This document shows positions 51,717 to 60,539 of a stretch of DNA of 64,000 nt, one piece after another (position 1 is the stretch's first letter; each line of letters begins with the position of its first letter). Below the pieces are notes generated by a model. It did not search any database and was not told where the DNA came from. It was given only the letters and a program-made list of their open reading frames with translations. This stretch comes from Mucilaginibacter_A sp050954285. Lineage in GTDB: Bacteria; Bacteroidota; Bacteroidia; Sphingobacteriales; Sphingobacteriaceae. Location of the stretch: NCBI GenBank assembly GCA_050954285.1, contig JBPBPL010000014.1, positions 83,956 through 147,955 of the forward strand, given 5' to 3'. Made by a program: the position numbers and the translations under genes.

Positions 51717-53546
51717 ATGCAGGAAAAGGGTTCAATATCCATACACACCGAAAATATTTTCCCCATTATCAAAAAATTTCTCTATTCAGACCATGAGATT
51801 TTTTTGAGAGAACTGGTTTCCAACGCAGTTGATGCTACCCAAAAGCTGAAAAGACTGGCCAGCATGGGCGAGTTTAATGGCGAACTGGGCGATACCAAAA
51901 TAAAAGTATCGATAAACGAAGCAGACCAAACCATCATCATTTCCGATCATGGTTTAGGAATGACGGGTGAAGAAATTAAAAAGTACATCAACCAGATTGC
52001 TTTCTCCGGCGCAACTGAATTTGTTGAAAAATATAAAGATAAAGAAGGCGACAAAAAAGATATTATCGGCCATTTTGGTTTGGGTTTTTACTCGGCTTTT
52101 ATGGTTTCTTCCAACGTTGAAATCAAATCTTTATCTTACAAAGAAGGCAGCGAAGCCGTACTTTGGGATTGCGATGGCAGCACTGAATTTGAGCTTTCAA
52201 CTACAGAAAAAGCAGAACGCGGTACAGATATCATCCTGCATATTGCAGAAGATTCTAAAGAGTTTCTGGAAAAATCTCGCATTGAAACCATTCTCAAAAA
52301 ATACTGTAAATTTTTGCCGGTAGAGATTGAGTTTGATGGCGAAGTGATCAATCAGACGGTTCCGGCCTGGACAAAATCTCCATCTGAACTGAAAGACGAA
52401 GATTACATCAGTTTCTATAAAGATTTATATCCGTTTTCTGAAGATCCGTTGTTCTGGATTCATTTAAATGTTGATTATCCGTTCAACCTCACCGGTATTT
52501 TATACTTCCCGAAGTTGAAAAACGACTTTGAAATTCAGCGGAACAAAATTCAGTTGTACTCTCGTCAGGTTTTTATTACAGATGAAGTAAAGGATATCGT
52601 TCCGGAATTTTTGATGTTGCTGCAAGGTGTTATTGATTCGCCGGATATTCCGCTGAACGTTTCCCGGAGCTTTTTACAGGCGGATGGAAATGTGAAAAAA
52701 ATCGATTCGTACATTACTAAAAAAGTAGCCGACAAGCTGGCAGATCTGCACAAGCAAGATGAAGCTGCTTTTGCGGACAAATGGAACGACATTGGTTTGT
52801 TTGTGAAATACGGAATGATTAGCAATGAAAAATTTTATGAAAAAGCTAAGGATTTCTGTTTGTACAAAAATACCGATGGCAAGTATTTTACTTTAGATGC
52901 CTATAAAGAACACATCCAGGTAAACCAGCAGGATAAAGAAGGCAATTTGATTGCTTTGTATGCTACAGATGTAAACAAACAGGATACTTACATTCAATCT
53001 GCTAAAAGAAAAGACTATGATGTATTGGAATTTAACCATCCGATAGATAGCCATTTCATACAGATGCTGGAAAGTAAAGTGGAAAAATTTACGCTGAAAA
53101 GGGTAGATGCTGATACCGCTGATAAACTGATTGAAAAAGACACGAAAACCGAAAGCCTGCTAAGTGCGGATAATGAAAAAATAGTGCAGGAGGTTTTTGA
53201 AAATGCAATTAACAATAAAGACCGTAAGGTAACTTTAGAGGCAATGTCGCCACAGGAATTGCCGGTTAATATTACCCAGCCGGAGTTTATGCGCCGTATG
53301 AAAGATATGCAAGCGATGGGCGGTGGCGGCGGTATGTCTTTTATGGGCAATATGCCGGAAATGCTGAACGTGACGGTAAATTCAAACCATCCGCTGATTG
53401 GAAAAATATTGAATGCAGGTGATGAGAACGTGAAAAAAGAACTGGCAAAACAAGCTTATGATTTGGCTTTACTATCTCAGGGCATGTTAAGCGGTGCAGA
53501 GTTAACGCATTTTATACAACGCAGTATTGATTTATCTGTAAAATAA
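51717..53546 (+). CDS. htpG: Chaperone HtpG (Hsp90)
   Basis: A 609-residue Hsp90. The N-terminal GHKL ATPase shows ELVSNAVDATQKLKRLA, ISDHGLGMTGEEI and GHFGLGFYSAFMV; the middle domain has NLTGILYFPKL and the catalytic arginine region PLNVSRSFLQAD. The C-terminal dimerisation domain has a Gly/Met-rich insertion (AMGGGGGMSFMGNMPEM). This length is normal for Bacteroidota HtpG. It acts in cytosolic protein folding. A terminator follows at 53571. No repeat copies lie inside this highly conserved gene. Confidence 0.96.
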   Translation: MQEKGSISIHTENIFPIIKKFLYSDHEIFLRELVSNAVDATQKLKRLASMGEFNGELGDTKIKVSINEADQTIIISDHGLGMTGEEIKKYINQIAFSGATEFVEKYKDKEGDKKDIIGHFGLGFYSAFMVSSNVEIKSLSYKEGSEAVLWDCDGSTEFELSTTEKAERGTDIILHIAEDSKEFLEKSRIETILKKYCKFLPVEIEFDGEVINQTVPAWTKSPSELKDEDYISFYKDLYPFSEDPLFWIHLNVDYPFNLTGILYFPKLKNDFEIQRNKIQLYSRQVFITDEVKDIVPEFLMLLQGVIDSPDIPLNVSRSFLQADGNVKKIDSYITKKVADKLADLHKQDEAAFADKWNDIGLFVKYGMISNEKFYEKAKDFCLYKNTDGKYFTLDAYKEHIQVNQQDKEGNLIALYATDVNKQDTYIQSAKRKDYDVLEFNHPIDSHFIQMLESKVEKFTLKRVDADTADKLIEKDTKTESLLSADNEKIVQEVFENAINNKDRKVTLEAMSPQELPVNITQPEFMRRMKDMQAMGGGGGMSFMGNMPEMLNVTVNSNHPLIGKILNAGDENVKKELAKQAYDLALLSQGMLSGAELTHFIQRSIDLSVK

Positions 53547-53570
53547 ACAATTAAAAAAGATGATTTTAAG

Positions 53571-53601
53571 CATGTAAACAAAGCGTTTACATGCTTTTTT
53601 T
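53571..53601 (+). terminator. htpG terminator
   Basis: CATGTAAAC / GTTTACATG 9-bp stem followed by CTTTTTTTA; a repeat copy (53608-53619) follows at once. Confidence 0.9.
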
Positions 53602-53690
53602 ATGTGCTAAAAACAGTATCCTAAATAAAAATTGATTTAAGAATTTGATAAACAATTAGTTATATAGATAAATAAAAAATCAAAATCAGA

Positions 53691-53721
53691 TTTGCCAATT
53701 CCGGCTGGATTTGTACTTTTG
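53691..53721 (+). promoter_or_regulatory. Consensus promoter of tRNA-Ser
   Basis: TTTG (53691-53694), 19 bases, TACTTTTG (53714-53721), five bases before the tRNA. This is the clearest promoter in the window. Confidence 0.85.
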
Positions 53722-53726
53722 TCCCC

Positions 53727-53816
53727 GGAGAGCTGGCAGAGTGGTCGATTGCGGCAGTCTTGAAAACTGTTGAACTGTGAAAGGTTCCTGGGGTTCGAAT
53801 CCCTAGCTCTCCGCCA
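53727..53816 (+). tRNA. tRNA-Ser (anticodon TGA)
   Basis: A class II tRNA with long variable arm: acceptor GGAGAGC (53727-53733) with GCTCTCC (53806-53812), anticodon stem GCAGT/ACTGT around loop CTTGAAA (anticodon TGA at 53761-53763), T-loop GGTTCGAATCC. Discriminator G is followed by an encoded CCA (53814-53816). Reads UCA. Confidence 0.96.
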
Positions 53817-53817
53817 A

Positions 53818-53853
53818 AAACCCTGATACTTTTTAAGTTTATCAGGGTTTTTT
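53818..53853 (+). terminator. tRNA-Ser terminator
   Basis: AAACCCTGAT / ATCAGGGTTT stem with T-run, two bases after CCA. Confidence 0.9.
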
Positions 53854-54022
53854 GTTTGAGAAAGATTTTTTTGCAGAAATAATCCTATCAATATAAAAAT
53901 GCCTTGCTATATGTATTAAAGCGGTTTCTCCAACCAGCACAAAATACCTCTTCAATTTTATATTCTGATCTGTAATTAAATGTTTGGAATAGTAATTGCA
54001 ACAGGCAGCATTATTAAACAAA

Positions 54023-54415
54023 ATGATTGTGAAAAAAGAAAATATTAAAAGAGGTGCACGGATTTTATTAGGGGCAAGTTTAGTTTTTGCAGGAGTTAGT
54101 CATTTATCCTTTGCCAGAAAACCATTTAAGGCGCAGGTTCCGGATTGGGTTCCATTAAAAAAAGACGACACCGTTATCTACTCCGGCTTTGCCGAAGTAG
54201 CTTTAGGCAGTGCGCTCATCTTCACCAGCAAAAACAAGGAGGCGCTGATTGGAAAGGTAGCAGCCGGTTTTTTTGTGGCTGTTTTTCCGGGCAATATTTC
54301 TCAATATATGCATGACCGTACCGCTTTTGGGCTGAATGACAGGAAAAAAAGATTTATCAGATTGTTGTTTCAGCCAGCTTTGGTTTACTTAGCATTAAAA
54401 AGTACCGAAAAGTAA
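54023..54415 (+). CDS. DoxX-like small membrane protein
   Basis: A 130-residue protein with about four membrane helices (RILLGASLVFAGVSHLSF, VIYSGFAEVALGSALIF, VAAGFFVAVFPGNISQYMH). The pattern GVSHL...GFAEVALG...PGN is that of DoxX-related/DoxD-like membrane proteins. The ATG at 54023 is preferred to a TTG nine codons upstream. Function uncertain; related proteins influence redox or quinone homeostasis. Confidence 0.75.
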   Translation: MIVKKENIKRGARILLGASLVFAGVSHLSFARKPFKAQVPDWVPLKKDDTVIYSGFAEVALGSALIFTSKNKEALIGKVAAGFFVAVFPGNISQYMHDRTAFGLNDRKKRFIRLLFQPALVYLALKSTEK

Positions 54416-54531
54416 AGTGCTGATTTACAGTGACCTGAATTGTAATTAATACTTTTTTAGCTGCTATTGCTCTTATACCAATCAACGTAAAATAAAAAAA
54501 GTGTTTTCTATACTGGCTTTCAGTTTAGATG

Positions 54532-54543
54532 ATACTGTTTTTA
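54532..54543 (+). repeat. Dispersed repeat copy in a 246-bp AT-rich gap
   Basis: Exact ATACTGTTTTTA followed by TCAAGCATTTTTTAAGG. No other feature was seen in 54416-54661. Confidence 0.85.
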
Positions 54544-54661
54544 TCAAGCATTTTTTAAGGTTAATTTTAAACAAAAATATAATCGTGATTTTTGAAAATG
54601 CAAGCATCTTTGTAAAATTAGTTCTGCCTTTACAAAAGGCATTTTTATAACAAATAAAAAT

Positions 54662-55588
54662 ATGCTGTACCTTAGGATTATGCCGGTAAACCAGGTGCAG
54701 GTAGATACTAAGATGTTGGCCAGCTTGCTGAATGTGCTTAATACTTCTTTTGAGAGCTTTATTTTGGCTGAAATGTTTTTCCGCAACAGCAGCATCAAAC
54801 AAGCCTTAAAAAAAGAAATTTTTAAGTTGCTTGCAGAATGCAGGATGCTGATTCAAAACATATCATTCAACAGTTTTACTTTGGCTTTAGATTTAAATGC
54901 GACTGCTGAAAACGAGCATTACCGCACAATTAAAAACGTTGCGGAACTGAAGAGAGAACTGTTTGAACTATATTGCACTACTGTTTTTAACCCTGATCTT
55001 TTTGATACGGATTTTATTGAATTATTGTCGCACAGGTACAGTGCTAAAGAAAGAATCAATATTTTTAAACCTATTTTTGACCTTTCGGATCAGCAGGAAT
55101 TTACCTTTTATTTTGGTACCGAAGAAAAGGATGTAAATCAGGATTGGTTAGGAAAACATGATTTGATGTTAAGAAGTAGCCTGATTCCGGATGTAGTCAA
55201 ATCTTCTAAAGAACAGGTGGAAACTTATTATCAATACATCAAAACAGGCGAGGTGAATGATCTTTTCGGCAAAAGATCGAAGTATGAAAAAGTACTGATT
55301 AAAGAAAATCCCAAACATGATCTTTATCCTTATCAGGTACAAAAAATTAATGTCAAAGGGAAAAAATACACCTTTAGCAAACAGATAACAGCCCTGGTTT
55401 CTGTTAAAAACAGCTACTATGAAATTAACTTTCCCGAATTGTTGCTGAGTGTAACACATGAAAACCGAAGCGGCGCGGAAAAAGCTTTTGATATGGCATT
55501 GGCCGCTTTAATACTCCAGCTGGAAAAGGGACAACAACAAAAAAACCTTAATCTGATTAAGTTAAAAGGTATTTTGAACGAGGAATGA
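54662..55588 (+). CDS. Unrecognised 308-residue soluble protein
   Basis: I do not recognise this protein. It has no signal peptide or membrane helix. The N-terminal half is helical and leucine/phenylalanine-rich (MLASLLNVLNTSFESFILAEMFF, IKQALKKEIFKLLAECRMLIQNISF); the C-terminal part is basic with alternating strand pattern (KYEKVLIKENPKHDLYPYQVQKINVKGKKYTFSKQITALVSVKNSYYEINFPELLLSVTH is one region, by position 210-270). It stands alone between a DoxX-like gene and a reverse PAS gene. Low-copy variant repeats occur inside (54741, 54978). Confidence 0.75.
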   Translation: MLYLRIMPVNQVQVDTKMLASLLNVLNTSFESFILAEMFFRNSSIKQALKKEIFKLLAECRMLIQNISFNSFTLALDLNATAENEHYRTIKNVAELKRELFELYCTTVFNPDLFDTDFIELLSHRYSAKERINIFKPIFDLSDQQEFTFYFGTEEKDVNQDWLGKHDLMLRSSLIPDVVKSSKEQVETYYQYIKTGEVNDLFGKRSKYEKVLIKENPKHDLYPYQVQKINVKGKKYTFSKQITALVSVKNSYYEINFPELLLSVTHENRSGAEKAFDMALAALILQLEKGQQQKNLNLIKLKGILNEE

Positions 55589-55633
55589 TAATTTTGGTGA
55601 AAGTCTTAGTGAAAAATACAGTTTTAAATTTTA

Positions 55634-56062
55634 CTATATATTTTCTGAAGAATTGATTTGCATTTGCGCAGTAATATTTCGGGTAATACAAAGCAGAAAT
55701 TCAACCTTACCGTCATTGTCTAAAATTGGTTCGTAAATAGCTTGCCACCAGCTTGCTTCTAGTTCTTTGCCAGCTTCCGGAGGCAGATCATACCGCACAG
55801 CTGGCAATGTAATAATTTCTTTTTTTGTTATTGCTTCGTTTAATAAATCATGAATTAATAACGCACTTTCCTCATTTTCACTATTCCAGGCGTACAGTTC
55901 GGTCATACTTTTACCGATAATATCTGTGCCGGCCATAAGGCTAACCGCCAGAAATGCATTATTACATTTAACAATTGTAAAGTAAGGGCTATCAGATTTA
56001 ATTAAAACAAGTGGTTCTGTAGAAGATTCATCAGAAAAAACTTCATTTAGTAAGCTCGGCAT
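55634..56062 (-). CDS. Stand-alone PAS-domain protein
   Basis: A 142-residue single PAS fold: YFTIVKCNNAFLAVSLMAGTDIIGKSMTELYAW, then SWWQAIYEPILDNDGKVEFLLCITRNITAQ, the PAC end. No kinase, HTH or cyclase output follows, so it is either a sensor subunit for a separate partner or a fragment of a former histidine kinase. The C-terminus is complete with its own stop. Confidence 0.82.
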   Translation of the reverse strand: MPSLLNEVFSDESSTEPLVLIKSDSPYFTIVKCNNAFLAVSLMAGTDIIGKSMTELYAWNSENEESALLIHDLLNEAITKKEIITLPAVRYDLPPEAGKELEASWWQAIYEPILDNDGKVEFLLCITRNITAQMQINSSENI

Positions 56063-56160
56063 CAGTGGTAAAAGGACTTTTCTTGCCCCAATTGTAAAAA
56101 AATATCGGAAATGCTGTTAAAATTATTTCTAAAGTAAATAATATGCTTTAATAAGCTATT

Positions 56161-57048
56161 TTACAGGCTAAACTTACCTTTCATTCCAAGCAAACCGAAA
56201 ACACCGCCGGTATGTATAGCCAGTATTCTTGAACCTGGCAGAAAATATTTTTTATTGGCGAGATTGTAAATGGCAAATAGCATTTTGCCGGTATAAACCG
56301 GATCGATGAGGATGCCTGTGGCAGCAATAAACTGTTGGATAAACTGTAAAAGTTGTGGTGTAGTTTTTGCATATCCGCCAAAATCATACTGGGTATGATT
56401 GAGGAACGATGCTTCTTTTAACAGGTATTTTTCAATCTCCTGCTGCATCCAACCAGCATTTTTTAAAACTGACACAGCATGAAACTGGGTTGATAAATTG
56501 TTATTGGTTAATCCGTTGATGATTCCGGCTGCAGTTGTTCCGGTTCCGCAAGCACAAAATAAATGGTCATATTTTTCCGAAAATTCATCTACCAATTCGC
56601 TGCAACCCAAAGCTGCTGCTGCCGATGCGCCACCTTCATCTATAAAAAAAGCTTCAGAATCATTCTGAAAGTGTTCTGAAAATAATCCGGGTTTATGCTG
56701 ATAGCTTTCTCGATCGGTAAAAATCAGTTTCATTCCCAGTAAACGGCACATAAAAAGGGTGTCATTTTGCACGTTTTCACCCCGAACAAAACCTGTTGTC
56801 TGGAAACCGAATGTGGCACCGGCCGCAGCTGTGGCCAGCAAATGGTTGGAAAACGCGCCGCCAAATGTAACCAGATGCTTTTTGTGCTGATTCCTGGCTT
56901 CCTGCAAAACATACCTGAGTTTGCGCCATTTATTGCCCGAAATCAGCGGATGGATCAGGTCATCACGTTTGAGATAAAGCTCCAACTTTTGGTCGGTAAA
57001 AACAGCATCTTCAATTTTTTGAACGGGACTGTTGAACTGAAAATCCAT
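56161..57048 (-). CDS. PLP-dependent ACC deaminase / D-cysteine desulfhydrase family protein
   Basis: A 295-residue fold-type II PLP enzyme: LYLKRDDLIHPLISGNKWRKLRYVL includes the cofactor lysine in SGNKWRKL, VTFGGAFSNHLLATAAAGATFG the substrate loop and CACGTGTTAAGIING the phosphate-binding loop. The family includes ACC deaminase and D-cysteine desulfhydrase; which activity applies is not decidable here. Two repeat copies are inside (56409 encoding KEASF, 56997 encoding DAVFT). Confidence 0.88.
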   Translation of the reverse strand: MDFQFNSPVQKIEDAVFTDQKLELYLKRDDLIHPLISGNKWRKLRYVLQEARNQHKKHLVTFGGAFSNHLLATAAAGATFGFQTTGFVRGENVQNDTLFMCRLLGMKLIFTDRESYQHKPGLFSEHFQNDSEAFFIDEGGASAAAALGCSELVDEFSEKYDHLFCACGTGTTAAGIINGLTNNNLSTQFHAVSVLKNAGWMQQEIEKYLLKEASFLNHTQYDFGGYAKTTPQLLQFIQQFIAATGILIDPVYTGKMLFAIYNLANKKYFLPGSRILAIHTGGVFGLLGMKGKFSL

Positions 57049-57066
57049 CCTGTAAAGAAAACCATT

Positions 57067-58143
57067 TTACAAACCGAAACCAATACCAGCATTAACCGAC
57101 TGATATTGCGAAGCCGTATAAGAAGCGTAAAAACGGAAAAATGCCAGGTTGAGCTGGAAACCCAAACTTGCTTTTACGTTGCTCACGCTGTTTGTTTTGA
57201 TTGAAATCGGGTTGGTAAAAGTAGTATAAACCGGCCGTTGCTCTACATAGTTATTAATACCGGTAGTAATAGGATAATTGCCCAGCAAATTAAAATTGGT
57301 ATGGCCAGAAATGTATCCAACGGAAGCAAATGGCGTAAAAAAAAGGATTTGTTTAGATACGATCAGTTCTGCATTAAAACCGTTAAAAGTTGCCCCTACG
57401 TGTTGGTTGCTAAAATCTGTACTCTGCTGATTGTCTTTTGGTTCCGCGCTTTGGTCAGGCTGCACCGTTACTGGCAAACGGTATTTTAACTGGGTAAAAC
57501 CTACACCTAAAGCCAAATCAACGGGAATAATTTTATCGGCTGTTTTCCCCACAAAATCCTGTAAAATATTGTGCTTCAACCCAAAACCAATAACGGAAAT
57601 AGAACCAATATTGCTGCCAAAACTAACTGACGGCATGTAGCGCAAAGAGGCTTCTGTATGATAAATCAAACCCGCCGTTAGCTGGATTTGTGGTGCAGGA
57701 ATTACAGAAAGTATGCCAGTAGGCAGCGTAACCGTTTTTAATTTATTGTTATTATTATCGTAAATAGCAATTTGCGCAGCAGCGTCTTTTGAGCCGGCGA
57801 TAGTTGGTGTAATTGTTTTGCTGGCATCGGCAGGGCGCACATTGCTGGACAAGCCAATTTTAGTTAAATCAAAACTTTTATCAGCCTGAGGAATAAATAC
57901 TACTGAAGAGCTGAAACGCAAATCAAAACCAAGCAGGTTTTTTGTTTTAGCTGTATTGTTCCAGCCAGTGTTTATGCCGGTTCCAAAACCTTTAAATAAT
58001 GGTTGCAGATAAGCATTTGCCAGCTTGGTGGCATCTGCTGCCGGGCCAGAATTGAGTAATGCCGAAACATAATCCTGAGCCTGAATTTTGGTCGATAAAA
58101 GAAGTATCGACCCGGCAAACAGCGTTTTGTAAATTTTTTTCAT
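57067..58143 (-). CDS. DUF6588-type outer-membrane protein
   Basis: A 358-residue exported protein; ATG at 58143 starts a signal peptide (MKKIYKTLFAGSILLLSTKIQAQ) containing a repeat copy (58096-58107). The rest alternates as in an outer-membrane beta-barrel (PAPQIQLTAGLIYHTEASLRYMPSV, FFTPFASVGYISGHTNFN, ending NAGIGFGL). It resembles DUF6588; function unknown. Upstream in-frame codons overlap rluD in the opposite direction and are rejected. Confidence 0.82.
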   Translation of the reverse strand: MKKIYKTLFAGSILLLSTKIQAQDYVSALLNSGPAADATKLANAYLQPLFKGFGTGINTGWNNTAKTKNLLGFDLRFSSSVVFIPQADKSFDLTKIGLSSNVRPADASKTITPTIAGSKDAAAQIAIYDNNNNKLKTVTLPTGILSVIPAPQIQLTAGLIYHTEASLRYMPSVSFGSNIGSISVIGFGLKHNILQDFVGKTADKIIPVDLALGVGFTQLKYRLPVTVQPDQSAEPKDNQQSTDFSNQHVGATFNGFNAELIVSKQILFFTPFASVGYISGHTNFNLLGNYPITTGINNYVEQRPVYTTFTNPISIKTNSVSNVKASLGFQLNLAFFRFYASYTASQYQSVNAGIGFGL

Positions 58144-58190
58144 GCTGATTTTTACGTTTGATCCGTGAAAATGGTTCCTCGAAAAAAAGC

Positions 58191-58198
58191 TACTTTTG
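58191..58198 (+). promoter_or_regulatory. TAnnTTTG element close to the rluD start
   Basis: TACTTTTG ends six bases before the ATG at 58205, again suggesting a very short leader. Confidence 0.5.
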
Positions 58199-58204
58199 TG
58201 GTTG

Positions 58205-59257
58205 ATGAACGAGGAAACAGAACTGAACGAACCGGAACAGGAACTTTTTGAGCACCTGCGGATTGTGGTAGATAAAGGCCAGGCTTTGCTGCGCATCGAT
58301 AAATTTTTGATGAACCGGATGGAAAACGTTACCCGAAGCCGTATTCAAAACGGTATTGATCTGGGCAACGTACTGGTAAACGATAAACCAATTAAGGCCA
58401 GCTATAAAGTAAAACCGCACGATGTAATTTCGGTAGTTTTGCCGCATCCGCCACGCGATACGGAAGTTTATCCGGAGAATCTGCCGTTAAACATCATGTA
58501 TGAAGATGATGATGTACTGATTATCAACAAAGCTGCCGGTATGGTGGTGCATCCGGGGTTTAATAATTATGATGGCACGCTGGTAAATGGTTTGGTGTAC
58601 CATTTTAACCAATTGCCAGAACTGCCGGGCAATACCGGCCGGCCGGGTTTGGTGCACCGGATTGATAAAGATACTTCCGGCCTGCTCGTGATCAGCAAAA
58701 ATGAACGCGCAATGGCTTGGCTGGCGCGCCAGTTTTTTGATCATTCTATCACCCGAAAATACCTGGCGTTGGTTTGGGGCGATCTGGAAAAAGATGGAAC
58801 GATTACCGGCTACATCGGCCGGAGTTTAAAAGATCGTCGCGTCATGTCTATCTATGATGAGGAAGAAAAAGGGAAGTGGGCCGTTACGCATTACAAAGTT
58901 TTGCAGCGTTTAAATTATGTTACGCTGATAGAATGCCAGCTGGAAACCGGCCGTACGCATCAAATCAGGGCACATTTAAAACATATTGGCCATCCGCTTT
59001 TTAATGATGCGATTTATGGAGGAGATAAAATTTTGAAAGGAACAGTTTTTACCAAATACAAGCAGTTTGTAGAAAATTGTTTCGAGCTGTTGCCCCGGCA
59101 GGCACTACATGCGCAAACGCTTGGTTTCATCCATCCGGCAACCCGAAAACAGGTAAACTTTGAAGCAGCTTTACCAGATGATTTCCGTTTAGCTTTAGAA
59201 AAATGGCAAAAGTATGTTGCTTATGGTAGTAATGAAATGGCTGATGGCTTGTCTTAA
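58205..59257 (+). CDS. rluD: 23S rRNA pseudouridine synthase, RluD family
   Basis: A 350-residue enzyme with an N-terminal S4 RNA-binding domain (LLRIDKFLMNRMENVTRSRIQNGIDLGNVLVNDKPIKASYKVKPHDVI, about 25-75) and the RluA-type catalytic domain with catalytic aspartate in HRIDKDTSGLLVISKNE, then LETGRTHQIRAHLKHIGHPLFNDAIYGG. It isomerises uridines in 23S rRNA. ATG at 58205 is used; the preceding TTG lies in the promoter. Confidence 0.92.
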   Translation: MNEETELNEPEQELFEHLRIVVDKGQALLRIDKFLMNRMENVTRSRIQNGIDLGNVLVNDKPIKASYKVKPHDVISVVLPHPPRDTEVYPENLPLNIMYEDDDVLIINKAAGMVVHPGFNNYDGTLVNGLVYHFNQLPELPGNTGRPGLVHRIDKDTSGLLVISKNERAMAWLARQFFDHSITRKYLALVWGDLEKDGTITGYIGRSLKDRRVMSIYDEEEKGKWAVTHYKVLQRLNYVTLIECQLETGRTHQIRAHLKHIGHPLFNDAIYGGDKILKGTVFTKYKQFVENCFELLPRQALHAQTLGFIHPATRKQVNFEAALPDDFRLALEKWQKYVAYGSNEMADGLS

Positions 59258-59263
59258 ATTGTA

Positions 59264-60115
59264 ATGGCATTATTATTTTACAACTATAACGGTTCAATTA
59301 TTCCGGCAGAACAACAGGTGCTTAAGCTGAACAACCGCGCTTTCCATTATGGAGACGGCCTGTTTGAAAGTATGCGCATGATTCGAGGCAATTTGCAGTT
59401 TGCCAGTTTGCACGCCAAGCGTTTGCAGCTGGGGTTGAAAGCCTTGAAATTTGATAATTATGCAATTTTAGATGCTGAGTTTTTACGTGAAAAGGCAAAA
59501 GAGTTGTCTAATCGAAACAAAGCTAAAAATGGCCGCTTGCGGTTGACTATTTTTCGGGATTCGGACGGTTTATACACGCCGGAAGATCAGAAATTTGGTT
59601 ACAGTATAGAGTGGGAAACGCTTGAAGATCAGCAATATATGCTTAATACCAAAGGGCTGATTATGAATATTTATGAGGAGATGCAGAAGCCACTGAATGT
59701 ATTAGCAAACCTAAAAACCTGCAATTCATTAACTTACGTTTTAGCCGGCATCTACAAGCAAAAAAACCGTTTGGATGATGCTTTTATCCTCAACCAAAAC
59801 GGGTTTTTGTGTGAATCCATTAGCTCCAACATTTTCATTAAATATAATGGTATTTTATATACACCGGCTTTAAGCGAAGGCTGTATCCGTGGTGTAATGC
59901 GGCAGGTGGTAATTGATTTAGCCCTGAAAAACAACATCCCTGTAACGGAAGCACAAATTAATCCACAGGTTTTAAACGAAGCTGAAGAGGTTTTTCTAAC
60001 CAATGCAACTCGCGGTATTCAATGGGTTTTAGGGTTCAACCGGAAACGATATTTTTATGAATATAGCCGGTTGTTAAGCGCTAAACTTAATGAGCAACTT
60101 AATGAAAATGCCTGA
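59264..60115 (+). CDS. Class IV aminotransferase (BCAT / aminodeoxychorismate lyase-like)
   Basis: A 283-residue fold-type IV PLP enzyme: RAFHYGDGLFESMRMIRGNLQFASLHAKRLQLGLKAL at the start, the PLP lysine in ANLKTCNSLTYVLAGIYK, FLCESISSNIFI and LSEGCIRGVMRQVV. The family includes branched-chain aminotransferase, D-alanine transaminase and PabC; without pab neighbours the activity stays open. It follows rluD by six bases. Its stop TGA is fused with a repeat copy at 60115. Confidence 0.87.
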   Translation: MALLFYNYNGSIIPAEQQVLKLNNRAFHYGDGLFESMRMIRGNLQFASLHAKRLQLGLKALKFDNYAILDAEFLREKAKELSNRNKAKNGRLRLTIFRDSDGLYTPEDQKFGYSIEWETLEDQQYMLNTKGLIMNIYEEMQKPLNVLANLKTCNSLTYVLAGIYKQKNRLDDAFILNQNGFLCESISSNIFIKYNGILYTPALSEGCIRGVMRQVVIDLALKNNIPVTEAQINPQVLNEAEEVFLTNATRGIQWVLGFNRKRYFYEYSRLLSAKLNEQLNENA

Positions 60116-60126
60116 TGCTGTTTTTA
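60115..60126 (+). repeat. Dispersed repeat copy between convergent stop codons
   Basis: Exact ATGCTGTTTTTA beginning in the aminotransferase stop codon and running into the end of the thioredoxin gene on the other strand. Confidence 0.88.
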
Positions 60127-60429
60127 CTGTGCATTTTTAATTACCTGTTGTAATTGTACACTGCTTACTACACCAGATTGTCGCCATTTTACTTGTCCGT
60201 TTTTAAATAAAATCAAGGTGGGTACGCCTTGTACCTGGTAAGCTGCAGCAGCTTTGGGATTTTTATCAACATCAATTTTCAGAATCGTTACCTCTTCATG
60301 TAAGGTGTTTTTCAAACTATCTAAAATTGGTGCTTGCGTTTTGCATGGGCCGCACCAGGTAGCAAAAAAATCAACCAAAACAGGTTTGTCGCCTTTGATT
60401 ATTTCCGAAAATGTTTGTTTAGTTTCCAT
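60124..60429 (-). CDS. trxA: Thioredoxin
   Basis: A 101-residue thioredoxin; METKQTF at 60429 is the preferred start over eight upstream codons. Active site WCGPC with C26 and C29, preceded by PVLVDFFATWCGPC, and the cis-proline in VQGVPTLILFKNGQ. It reduces protein disulfides in the cytoplasm. The gene's last bases overlap the repeat copy. Confidence 0.93.
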   Translation of the reverse strand: METKQTFSEIIKGDKPVLVDFFATWCGPCKTQAPILDSLKNTLHEEVTILKIDVDKNPKAAAAYQVQGVPTLILFKNGQVKWRQSGVVSSVQLQQVIKNAQ

Positions 60430-60495
60430 AGCATGGATAACAAAGTAGCACAAAATTTTGTTTTGAAGCTGTTAAATTCCGAAATCAAATTAAAC

Positions 60496-60503
60496 TAATT
60501 TTG
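60496..60503 (+). promoter_or_regulatory. TAnnTTTG element for the lipoprotein pair
   Basis: TAATTTTG, 37 bases before the first lipoprotein gene; -33 box not clear. Confidence 0.5.
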
Positions 60504-60539
60504 CCGGATGATGTTGTCCCGGTATTAAACCAAATCAAT

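Noticed and set aside
54482..54802. Minus-strand ORF overlapping the start of the 308-residue gene
   Set aside because: AT-rich, lysine/phenylalanine-biased frame, no promoter, overlaps a better ORF.
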